A DNA stretch of 5,923 nt, from contig CAYRWY010000373.1 in the NCBI GenBank assembly GCA_964427955.1, forward strand, positions 1-5,923, given 5' to 3'. The stretch is from JACRBK01 sp964427955. GTDB lineage: Bacteria > Chloroflexota > Anaerolineae > Aggregatilineales > Aggregatilineaceae. The notes under the pieces were generated by a model that did not search any database, was not told the DNA's origin, and saw only the letters and a list, made by a program, of their open reading frames with translations. This document shows positions 1-5,897 of the stretch, in pieces. Every line of letters starts with the position of its first letter. Position 1 is the stretch's first letter. The position numbers and the translations under genes are program-made.

Positions 1-855
1 CAGCAGGCCCGATTGGGAGGCGACGCCCGCCGCGCCGGTGTTCATCAGCACGAAACTGCCGGTGCCGTAGGTATTTTTCGCCATGCCCGGCGCCAGGCAC
101 GCCTGCCCGAACGTTGCGGCCTGCTGGTCGCCCGCGATGCCCGCCAGCCGGATCGGCGCGCCGAAGATGTGCGGCACGGTCTCGCCGTAAACTTCGCTTG
201 ACGCACGCACCTGGGGCAGCAGGCTGCGCGGAATCTTGAGGTAGCTCAGAATCTCGTCGTCCCAGTCCCCGACGTAGATGTTGTAGAGCAGGGTGCGGCT
301 GGCGTTGCTGGGATCGGTGATGTGCAGCGTGCCGCCGCTCAGGTTCCACAGCAGCCAGGTATCGACCGTGCCAAACGCCAGTTCGCCCGCTTCGGCGCGC
401 GCCCGCACGCCCGGCACGTTGTCCAGCAGCCAGGCGACTTTGGTGCCAGAAAAATAGGCGTCGGTGACCAGCCCGGTTTTGGCGCGGATGGCCCGGTCGA
501 AGCCGTCCGCCTTGATCGCGTCGCACAGGGCGGCGGTCCGGCGGCACTGCCAGACGATGGCGTTGTAGACTGGCTCGCCGGTGGCGCGATCCCAGATCAC
601 GGTGGTCTCGCGCTGGTTGGTGATGCCGATGGCTTCCACGTCCGACGCGCTGATCTTCTGCCGATCCAAGACGCCGCGGGCGACATCGCGCTGCGTGCGC
701 CAGATGTCGTGCGGGTTGTGTTCGACCCAGCCCGGACGCGGGAAAATCTGGGGAAATTCCTGCTGGGCGGTGGCGGCGGGTTGGCCGTTCTCGTCGAACA
801 AAATCGCGCGGGAACTGGTGGTGCCCTGGTCGAGTGCCAAAATGTATTTTGCCAT
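1..855 (-). CDS. glpK: Glycerol kinase, N-terminal part (cut by window edge)
   Basis: Glycerol kinase phosphorylates glycerol with ATP to sn-glycerol 3-phosphate in the cytoplasm. Reading the minus strand from the ATG at 855-853 gives 285 uninterrupted codons up to the window edge; the family is about 500 residues, so roughly the last 215 lie outside. The FGGY-kinase N-terminal domain is clear: phosphate-binding LALDQGTTSSRA near residues 6-17, GITNQRETT at 77-85, DAYFSGTK at 132-139, and GIAGDQQAA from 239. By position against the E. coli enzyme as I remember it, the glycerol-contacting residues R82, E83, Y134, D243 (general base) and Q244 are all present, which favours glycerol over another sugar. 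No frameshift or stop is seen. The ribosome site is weak: AAAGG lies about 12 bases before the ATG. It is divergent from the ubiD gene, and no other glp gene is visible. Confidence 0.95.
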   Translation of the reverse strand, partial: MAKYILALDQGTTSSRAILFDENGQPAATAQQEFPQIFPRPGWVEHNPHDIWRTQRDVARGVLDRQKISASDVEAIGITNQRETTVIWDRATGEPVYNAIVWQCRRTAALCDAIKADGFDRAIRAKTGLVTDAYFSGTKVAWLLDNVPGVRARAEAGELAFGTVDTWLLWNLSGGTLHITDPSNASRTLLYNIYVGDWDDEILSYLKIPRSLLPQVRASSEVYGETVPHIFGAPIRLAGIAGDQQAATFGQACLAPGMAKNTYGTGSFVLMNTGAAGVASQSGLL

Positions 856-889
856 GACGGCTCAAAACCTTTCGTCGCGTAAAAAACAA

Positions 890-921
890 GCCTATGCCTA
901 TTATAATTGGAGTAGGCGTGG
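890..921. repeat. GCCTA direct and inverted repeats around the -10 (operator candidate)
   Basis: GCCTA occurs at 890-894 and 896-900 on plus, and inverted as TAGGC at 913-917. The dyad arms 892-900 and 913-921 match at seven of nine positions as DNA; the other two are T/G pairs, so all nine could pair in RNA. The 12-base centre contains most of the TATAAT element. A protein bound to this dyad would cover the promoter, so a repressor site, perhaps for glycerol control of glpK, is plausible. The regulator is unknown. Confidence 0.4.
900..907. promoter_or_regulatory. Self-complementary -10 element, possible bidirectional promoter
   Basis: The octamer ATTATAAT equals its own reverse complement, so it has a perfect TATAAT hexamer on both strands: 902-907 on plus and 905-900 on minus. 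Symmetric -10 elements are known to allow divergent transcription in bacteria. On the minus strand, TTTCGT (928-923) sits at a 17-base spacing but matches the -35 consensus at only two positions. On plus, the 17-base-spaced hexamer (GTAAAA at 879-884) is also poor. Minus-strand use would give glpK a leader of about 40 bases. Use for glpK is likely; use for the plus-strand genes is uncertain. Confidence 0.5.
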
Positions 922-938
922 AACGAAATCAGGCGAAT

Positions 939-968
939 TTGGTGGCGCCGCCCGTCTCGTGATAAAAT
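939..968 (+). promoter_or_regulatory. Extended -10 promoter candidate for the plus-strand operon
   Basis: TGATAAAAT at 960-968 is an extended -10 (TGN followed by TAAAAT, five of six consensus positions). TTGGTG at 939-944 is a half-matching -35 at an 18-base spacing. Transcription would start near 975 and give a leader of about 45 bases before the ATG at 1020. This is the best plus-strand sigma-70-type candidate I see ahead of the UbiD-family gene. Confidence 0.5.
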
Positions 969-1006
969 CTACAAGCTTTCACATCTTTTTGAACGATCTA
1001 AATGAT

Positions 1007-1012
1007 GGAGGT
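1007..1012 (+). promoter_or_regulatory. Ribosome binding site that fixes the UbiD-family start
   Basis: GGAGGT lies seven bases before the ATG at 1020, an ideal Shine-Dalgarno placement. The in-frame ATG at 1002 overlaps this site's upstream flank and has no comparable site of its own, so the start at 1020 is preferred. Confidence 0.85.
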
Positions 1013-1019
1013 CTCTCGC

Positions 1020-2831
1020 ATGGCCTACGCCGATCTGCGTGACTTTATCACCCGCCTCGAAGCCGAGGGCGAACTGGTGCGCATCACCACGCCGGTCAGC
1101 GCCCACCTGGAGATCACCGAAATCACCGACCGGGTGAGCAAGGGGCCTGCCGCCCGCAACAAGGCGTTGCTGTTCGAAAATGTCGAAGGCAGTACCATGC
1201 CGGTGCTGATCAACGCCTTCGGCTCGGCGCGGCGGATGGCGCTGGCGCTGGGCGTGGAGCACCTCGACCTGCTGCGCGACAACCTGGCGCGGATCATCGA
1301 TCCGAAGCTGCCGCAGGGCATGGGCGAGATGATGAAACGCGGCAGCGAGCTGCTGGGCGTGCTGCGCAGCATCGGGTTCGGGCCGAGCATGAGCCGCCGC
1401 GCCCCCTGCCAGGAGATCGTGATCACCGATCAGCCGTCGCTGGACCTCCTCCCGCTGCTGACCTGCTGGCCGGAGGACGGCGGCCCGTACATCACGCTGC
1501 CCCAGGTGATCACGCGCGATCCGGCGACCGGGCAGCGCAACGTCGGCATGTACCGGCTGCAAAAGTACGACGGCCAGACATTGGGGATGCACTGGCAGCG
1601 CCACAAAGGCGGCGCGGATCACGAGCGCGAGGCGCTGGCGCTCAAGAAGGACCAAATCCCCTGCGCCATCGTGCTGGGCGGCGATCCGGCGCAGATGTGG
1701 TGTTCGTCGGCCCCGCTGCCGCCGGGCATCGACGAATATTTGCTGGCGAGCTGGCTGCGCGGCAAGCCGGTCCCGTTCGTCAAGGCCATCACGCAGGACA
1801 TCGAAGTGCCCGCGAACGCCGAGATCGTGATCGAAGGCTACGTCGATCCCAACGAGCACCGGATGGAAGGGCCGTTTGGCGACCACACCGGCTTTTACAC
1901 GCCGCCGGATCTGTTCCCGGTCTTTCACGTCACGGCGATCACCCACCGGCGCGGCGCGATCTATCCCGCCACCGTCGTCGGCCAGCCGCCGATGGAAGAT
2001 TACTGGATGGGCAAGGCCACCGAGCGCCTGTTCGTGCCGCTGCTCCAGCTTTTCCTGGGCGAAGTTACCGATTACGACATGCCCGCCGAGGGCGTGTTCC
2101 ACAACCTGATCGTGCTCAGCCTCAAGCCGCGCTTCCCCGGCCATGCCCAGAAGGTGATGTACGGCGTGTGGGGGCTGGGATTGATGATGCTCTCCAAAGC
2201 CGTCGTGATCGTCGATGAAGACGTCGATGTCCACGATCCGGCGGCGGTCGCGGCGGCGGTGCTGGCGAATGTCGAGGCGCGGCGCGACCTGACGATCATC
2301 GATGGCCCGGTCGATCAACTGGATCATTCCGCGATCCAGGATTCCTACGGCGGCAAAGTCGGGATCGATGCCACCCGCAAGGCGCAGCGCACGCCCTTCG
2401 CAGCCCAACCGGTGCCCGCCGGATCGCTCGACGATCTGCTGGGGGATCGTTGGCACAGCCCGCGGGACGGTGTTATCGTCATAGGGGTAGATAAGACCAC
2501 GCAGCAGGTCCGCACGTTGTTCGAGGCGGCGTGGCGGATCGCGCCGGACGCCCACCTGATCGCGCTGGACGCCAGCACCAACCTCCGCAACCGGTCCGAA
2601 GTGGCCTGGCGCGCGCTGGGCAACGTCGATTGGCGGCGTGACCTGGTGATTCCCGGCGGCGTGGTGGATCACTTCGCCCCAGCGGACGCCCAGCACAACC
2701 CGTTCGGGATCGACGCGACGGCGAAGGGACCCGCCGACGGCCACCCGCGCGGCTGGCCGCAGGAGAACGTGATGAGCGCAGCGATCAAGGCGCTGGTCGA
2801 TCAGAAGTGGCCCGATTACGGAGTCGGGTAG
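1020..2831 (+). CDS. UbiD-family prenylated-FMN decarboxylase, probable menaquinone (futalosine) pathway
   Basis: UbiD enzymes use prenylated FMN to remove carboxylate from aromatic or unsaturated acids. The 603-residue product begins MAYADLRDF and shows the family signature throughout: TCWPEDGGPYITLPQ at 148-162, NVGMYRLQ at 174-181 (R179), HWQRHKGG at 191-198, and EGPFGDHTGFY at 283-293. R179, E283 and D288 align with the catalytic Arg-Glu-Glu/Asp set of this family; N174, H191 and E283-region residues fit the cofactor and metal site. E. coli UbiD is about 497 residues; this longer form matches the about 600-residue class I remember from futalosine-pathway bacteria. Residues about 475-603 form a C-terminal extension with a second GIDAT.K motif. 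It is followed 12 bases later by the cupin gene, and an MqnP-like prenyltransferase lies in the same run. An aromatic-acid decarboxylase of another pathway is the alternative. Family certain, substrate inferred. Confidence 0.9.
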   Translation: MAYADLRDFITRLEAEGELVRITTPVSAHLEITEITDRVSKGPAARNKALLFENVEGSTMPVLINAFGSARRMALALGVEHLDLLRDNLARIIDPKLPQGMGEMMKRGSELLGVLRSIGFGPSMSRRAPCQEIVITDQPSLDLLPLLTCWPEDGGPYITLPQVITRDPATGQRNVGMYRLQKYDGQTLGMHWQRHKGGADHEREALALKKDQIPCAIVLGGDPAQMWCSSAPLPPGIDEYLLASWLRGKPVPFVKAITQDIEVPANAEIVIEGYVDPNEHRMEGPFGDHTGFYTPPDLFPVFHVTAITHRRGAIYPATVVGQPPMEDYWMGKATERLFVPLLQLFLGEVTDYDMPAEGVFHNLIVLSLKPRFPGHAQKVMYGVWGLGLMMLSKAVVIVDEDVDVHDPAAVAAAVLANVEARRDLTIIDGPVDQLDHSAIQDSYGGKVGIDATRKAQRTPFAAQPVPAGSLDDLLGDRWHSPRDGVIVIGVDKTTQQVRTLFEAAWRIAPDAHLIALDASTNLRNRSEVAWRALGNVDWRRDLVIPGGVVDHFAPADAQHNPFGIDATAKGPADGHPRGWPQENVMSAAIKALVDQKWPDYGVG

Positions 2832-2834
2832 GAG
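2830..2834 (+). promoter_or_regulatory. Ribosome binding site overlapping the upstream stop codon
   Basis: AGGAG begins inside the TAG stop (2829-2831) of the UbiD-family gene and sits nine bases before the cupin ATG at 2844. The overlap suggests that translation of the two genes is linked. Confidence 0.7.
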
Positions 2835-2843
2835 CAGCCTCTC

Positions 2844-3227
2844 ATGTATGTTCGTAATGTTTCCGAAGCCGAAAAACGGGAGCGTAGCGGGCTGGTGTCG
2901 CATTTCCTGCTGGGCAGCGAGCACCTGGCGGATACGCCGCTGGCCGCGACCTGGGTGACGGTCGAACCCGGCAGCCGCCAGATCGTGCATCACCACGTCT
3001 CCGTGCAGATTTACGTCATCATCCAGGGCGGCGGCCTGATGCACGTCGGGGACGAAACCCGCCCGGTGTCCGCGGGCGACCTGATCTACATCCCTTCCGA
3101 CGCGCCGCACGGCATCGAGAACAACACCGGCGCGCTGTTAGTGTACGTCTCGGCGGCGACTCCGGCGTTCGATCTACCGCAGGCTTACGACCGGGGGCAG
3201 CTTATGCCCGACGCTTATCCCAAGTAG
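2844..3227 (+). CDS. Small single-domain cupin protein
   Basis: The 127-residue product is a single cupin beta-barrel, a fold used by metal-dependent enzymes, isomerases and small-molecule sensors. Cupin motif 1 is GSRQIVHHHVSVQIYVIIQG at residues 43-62, with H49 and H51 as likely metal ligands. Motif 2 is GDLIYIPSDAPHGIEN at 78-93, supplying H89. The usual Glu of motif 1 is replaced by Q55, so the metal site may be three His plus Gln, or weaker than normal. There is no signal peptide or membrane segment, so it should be cytoplasmic. It begins 12 bases after the UbiD-family stop, with its ribosome site overlapping that stop, and ends 15 bases before the next gene. A role beside the decarboxylase, such as handling an aromatic intermediate, is possible but only from context. 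Fold confident, function unknown. Confidence 0.85.
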   Translation: MYVRNVSEAEKRERSGLVSHFLLGSEHLADTPLAATWVTVEPGSRQIVHHHVSVQIYVIIQGGGLMHVGDETRPVSAGDLIYIPSDAPHGIENNTGALLVYVSAATPAFDLPQAYDRGQLMPDAYPK

Positions 3228-3242
3228 AAAGAGTGCTGGGCG

Positions 3243-3620
3243 ATGGCTTATGGATCGTGGGATGACATTGAACGTGGGTATCGTGAAATATTGACCTACG
3301 ACGGGATTCGAGCCATCTACCTCGACCATGCCGCCGGAATGCTCGATCTGCTCCCTGAAATCAGGCAAAACAGCGCCTTTGGAGATGTTATTCCTTACAC
3401 TTCGCACCTTATGCTGTATCTCGAACTCAAAGCCCACAGGCTGCGAGTGCGCATCTGGTACGAACAAGGGAAGTATGAAATTATCCTATATGATCCAGAG
3501 GCAGACAAGCAATATTTTGACAACCGGCGAACGGTAGTTCCCAAGACCGCTGCGGTTAATGCGATACACCGCTTGTTGGATTATGTCCGGTCAGATGAAA
3601 CCAGCCCAGAGGACGTTTAA
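3243..3620 (+). CDS. Unrecognised 125-residue protein, low-GC insertion-like gene
   Basis: I do not recognise this protein. It starts MAYGSWDDIERGY and is soluble in character: helical-looking N-terminal half, a probable beta-hairpin around LRVRIWYEQGKYEIILYDPE (residues 66-85), and an acidic tail ending DETSPEDV. There is no signal peptide, membrane segment or metal motif. The start is supported by AAAGAG (3228-3233) nine bases upstream. Base composition is about 49% GC over 3241-3600 by hand count, against about 68% in a sampled stretch of the next gene, and codon choice is correspondingly different (many AT-ending codons). It nevertheless fits exactly between its neighbours, 15 bases after the cupin and 6 bases before the prenyltransferase, and has no stop or frameshift. 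That combination suggests a recently acquired gene settled into an operon. The reading frame is likely real; its function is open. Confidence 0.7.
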   Translation: MAYGSWDDIERGYREILTYDGIRAIYLDHAAGMLDLLPEIRQNSAFGDVIPYTSHLMLYLELKAHRLRVRIWYEQGKYEIILYDPEADKQYFDNRRTVVPKTAAVNAIHRLLDYVRSDETSPEDV

Positions 3621-3626
3621 ATAATA

Positions 3627-4505
3627 ATGGGAACATCCACCGCCCACAAGCTGCGCGTATTCCTCGACCTGGTGCGCTTCGAGCACACCATCTTCGCGCT
3701 GCCGTTCGCCTACATCGGCATGGTGCTGGCGGCGGACGGCCTGCCCACGCTGTGGGACTTCGTGTGGGTCACAGTGGCGATGGCTGCCGCGCGCACGCTG
3801 GCCTTTGCCATCAACCGGCTGGCGGATCGCGCTTACGATGCCCGCAACCCGCGCACGAAAAACCGTCCCAGCGTGACCGGGGCGATCACGCCGCGCACGA
3901 TAGCCTTGTTCGCGGGCGTGGCGCTGGTCGTGCTGCTGATCGCCGCGGCGCTGCTCGATCCGCTGGCGCTGGAACTTGCGCCGGTGGCGGTACTGTTCCT
4001 GGTCGGTTACAGCTTCACCAAGCGTTTCACCGTGCTGGCCCATTGGGTGCTCGGCTTCACCGATGCGCTGGCCGTCGGCGGCGGCTGGATCGCCGTGCGC
4101 GGCTCGTTCTTCGGCGCGGACGACCTCCCGGCCTGGCTGTTGATCGCCGCGGTGATGTACTGGATCGCCGGATTCGACCTGATCTACGCCTGCCAGGACT
4201 ATGATCACGACGTGGCGGAAGGGCTGCACGCCTGGCCCGCACGGCACGGCATCGGCAGCGCGCTGTTCCTGGCCAAGCTGAACCACGCCGCGTTCCTGAT
4301 CTTCCTGGTGCTGGCCGGGCTGGCGGCGGAACTCGCGTGGCCCTACTACGCGGCGGCGCTGCTCACGGCGGGGATGCTGATCTACGAGCACCGCCTGGTA
4401 TCGCCGGACGATCTCAGCCGCGTCAACGTGGCGTTCTTCAACATGAATTCCTACATCGCGGTGACGCTGTTCGCAGGGACGCTCGCCGCGCTCGCTCTCA
4501 CGTAA
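3627..4505 (+). CDS. mqnP: UbiA-family prenyltransferase, MqnP type (menaquinone biosynthesis)
   Basis: UbiA-family enzymes attach a polyprenyl chain to an aromatic acceptor in the membrane. MqnP does this to the naphthoate of the futalosine menaquinone route. The 292-residue product is highly hydrophobic with about eight or nine membrane segments and starts with the typical VRFEHTIFALPFAYIG stretch (residues 16-31). The first Asp motif is NRLADRAYDARNPRTKNR at 63-80 (N63, D67, D71), the second CQDYDHD at 189-195 (D191, D195). Both bind Mg-diphosphate in this family. The form of these motifs and the GLHAWPARHG that follows resemble the MqnP subgroup rather than E. coli UbiA. The ribosome site AGAGGA (3608-3613) is 13 bases from the ATG, longer than ideal. 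The gene starts 6 bases after the preceding stop and shares the run with a UbiD-family decarboxylase, which supports a quinone role. A ubiquinone-type UbiA is less likely. Confidence 0.87.
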   Translation: MGTSTAHKLRVFLDLVRFEHTIFALPFAYIGMVLAADGLPTLWDFVWVTVAMAAARTLAFAINRLADRAYDARNPRTKNRPSVTGAITPRTIALFAGVALVVLLIAAALLDPLALELAPVAVLFLVGYSFTKRFTVLAHWVLGFTDALAVGGGWIAVRGSFFGADDLPAWLLIAAVMYWIAGFDLIYACQDYDHDVAEGLHAWPARHGIGSALFLAKLNHAAFLIFLVLAGLAAELAWPYYAAALLTAGMLIYEHRLVSPDDLSRVNVAFFNMNSYIAVTLFAGTLAALALT

Positions 4506-4528
4506 GCACTCCCCATTTCGTTCAACAC

Positions 4529-4534
4529 AAGGAG
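4529..4534 (+). promoter_or_regulatory. Ribosome binding site that fixes the binding-protein/cytochrome start
   Basis: AAGGAG lies nine bases before the ATG at 4544. The frame is open far upstream (to 4337), but only this ATG has a good ribosome site and begins a signal peptide. Confidence 0.85.
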
Positions 4535-4543
4535 AAACATCGA

Positions 4544-5809
4544 ATGCGTAAAGTCACTTTCACTCTGGTGCTCCTGATCATTCTGCTGATCGGGGCGATT
4601 GCGCCCGCCTATGGTGCCCCGGCGCAGCGCGAGACGACGCTCAAAATGGGCCTGCTGCCGATCCTGGACGTGCTGCCGTTTTACGTGGCCGACCAGGCGG
4701 GCTACTTCGAGGCTGCCGGGCTGAAGGTCGAACTCGTGCCGACCAGCAGCGCCGTCGAGCGCGACCAGCTCATGCTGGCGGGCGAGATCGACGGGATGCT
4801 GAACGATCTGATCAGCACCGGCATTTTCAACCAGGACGAAGCGCGCATCCAGATCGTGGCCCAGGCCCGCCGCGCCTACGCCGACAGCCCACAGTTCCGC
4901 ATCCTGGCCGCGCCGCGCAGCAACATCACGCTGCCCTCGGAGGCCGCTAATTTCGAAATCGGCGTGTCCGAAAATTCGGTGATCAAGTACATCACCCAGC
5001 GCATCATGGAAAACGCCGGGGTGAGCACCTCCGATCTCAAGTTCGTGGCCGAGCCGAACATCGCTGTGCGCTACCAACTGCTGATGGAAGGCACGATGAA
5101 AGTCGCGTGCCTACCCGATCCGATGGCGCAGGCGGCGATTGCGGGCGGCGCGATCCTGATCGCGGACGATTCCTCGCTGGTCGAGAGCGAGTTCAGCCAG
5201 AGCGTGCTGACCTTCAGCACGAAAGCGATCAAGGACAAGCCCGAAGCGGTGTCGGCCTTCCTGACCGCCTGGATGCAGGCCGCCGCCGACATCAACGCCG
5301 ATCCCGAAGCCTACCGCGCACTGTGGCTGGAAAAGACCAACGTGCCGGACAGCGTCAAGGATACCTACCAACTGCCGCCGTTCCCGACCTACGCCATCAC
5401 CCAACCGCTGGCCTGGGATGACACGATGGCCTGGCTGGTCGAACAGGGCATCGTCGATCAGGCGCCGGTCTATGAGGACAGTGTGAGCGGCAGCTTCCTG
5501 GCGGCGATCTCGCCGATGGCCGCGGCTACAGGCGATCCGGCGAAAGGCGAGGCGCTGTTCACGAGCACCTGCGGCGGCTGTCACAACGTGGCGGAAGACG
5601 TCGCGGGGGCCGGTCCGGCGCTGGTCGGGATCGCCACCCGCGCGGGTGGCGAAGTCGAGGGCCTGAGCGCCGCGGACTATCTGCACCAGTCCATCGTCGA
5701 TCCGGGGGCCTACGTGGTCGAAGGCTTCGCCAACATCATGCCGCCTTTCAGCGCCCTACCGGACAGCGACGTGAACGACCTGATCGCCTATTTGATGACG
5801 CTGCAATAG
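4544..5809 (+). CDS. Secreted substrate-binding protein fused to C-terminal cytochrome c
   Basis: The 421-residue product has three parts. Residues 1-24 are a Sec signal peptide (MRK, a hydrophobic stretch, then AYG before A25); there is no lipobox cysteine. Residues about 32-305 resemble the NMT1/SsuA/TauA-type periplasmic binding fold, with KMGLLPILDVLPFYVADQAG at 34-53, an AGYFEAAGLKVELVP stretch, LAGEIDGMLND at 78-88, and DKPEAVSAFLTAWM at 231-244. Residues about 331-421 are a class I cytochrome c domain: GEALFTSTCGGCH at 335-347 (heme cysteines C343 and C346, axial H347), a GAGPALVGI loop, and MPPFSALPDSDVNDLIAYL with M399 as likely sixth ligand. It should act outside the cytoplasmic membrane. 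It follows the prenyltransferase by 38 bases; no transporter permease or ATPase gene is visible. Ligand unknown: sulfonates, thiamine precursors and aromatics are all bound by relatives. The two domains are in one frame with no break, so the fusion is real in this sequence. Confidence 0.9.
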   Translation: MRKVTFTLVLLIILLIGAIAPAYGAPAQRETTLKMGLLPILDVLPFYVADQAGYFEAAGLKVELVPTSSAVERDQLMLAGEIDGMLNDLISTGIFNQDEARIQIVAQARRAYADSPQFRILAAPRSNITLPSEAANFEIGVSENSVIKYITQRIMENAGVSTSDLKFVAEPNIAVRYQLLMEGTMKVACLPDPMAQAAIAGGAILIADDSSLVESEFSQSVLTFSTKAIKDKPEAVSAFLTAWMQAAADINADPEAYRALWLEKTNVPDSVKDTYQLPPFPTYAITQPLAWDDTMAWLVEQGIVDQAPVYEDSVSGSFLAAISPMAAATGDPAKGEALFTSTCGGCHNVAEDVAGAGPALVGIATRAGGEVEGLSAADYLHQSIVDPGAYVVEGFANIMPPFSALPDSDVNDLIAYLMTLQ

Positions 5810-5897
5810 ACGATCCGGCGCGAGGCAGTCCGAATCAGTTCAGTTATTACTGATCCTTGCAGAATAAACTAAAGTCCGCGAGACAGCACCCCCACCC
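5810..5897. other. Downstream intergenic stretch with weak hairpin
   Basis: No gene is seen here. A small AT-rich hairpin can form in two ways: ATCAGT (5834-5839) with ACTGAT (5849-5854), or TCAGT (5840-5844) with ACTGA (5849-5853) around a TATT loop. No T-tract follows either stem, so this is not a convincing intrinsic terminator. Confidence 0.4.

Larger units (their letters stand above)
856..1019. promoter_or_regulatory. Divergent intergenic regulatory region
   Basis: This 164-base region separates the starts of glpK (minus) and the UbiD-family gene (plus), so it must hold the promoters for both. It is visibly AT-richer than the flanking genes, with an A-tract at 881-886. It holds a self-complementary -10-like octamer at 900-907, GCCTA repeats at 890-917 and an extended -10 candidate at 960-968, each listed separately. 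I see no RNA gene or small open reading frame worth calling. Confidence 0.75.

Noticed and set aside
322..882. Plus-strand open frame of 186 codons
   Set aside because: It is antisense to glycerol kinase, whose minus-strand translation is continuous and matches the family along its whole length.
1002..1019. Earlier ATG for the UbiD-family gene
   Set aside because: It would add MMEVSR before the natural MAYADLRDF start and lies upstream of the GGAGGT that serves the ATG at 1020.
969..3110. A 713-codon open frame on the minus strand across the UbiD-family and cupin genes
   Set aside because: It is antisense to two genes with clear family motifs, its translation is rich in Arg, His, Asp and Gln with no recognisable domain, and long antisense frames are common in GC-rich coding DNA.
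3591..4391. Minus-strand open frame of 266 codons
   Set aside because: It is antisense to the membrane prenyltransferase and low in hydrophobic residues, with an Arg/Gln/His-rich composition typical of shadow frames.
4337..4543. Upstream extension of the binding-protein/cytochrome gene into the prenyltransferase
   Set aside because: The extra 69 residues overlap the prenyltransferase frame, lack family character and would bury the signal peptide. AAGGAG before 4544 supports the shorter start.
4506..4543. Possible riboswitch or promoter ahead of the binding-protein gene
   Set aside because: The 38-base gap is too short for a known riboswitch, and no -10/-35 pair or stem is visible; readthrough from the operon is simpler.
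5834..5854. Intrinsic terminator after the last gene
   Set aside because: The stem is only five or six mostly weak pairs and is not followed by a T-tract.
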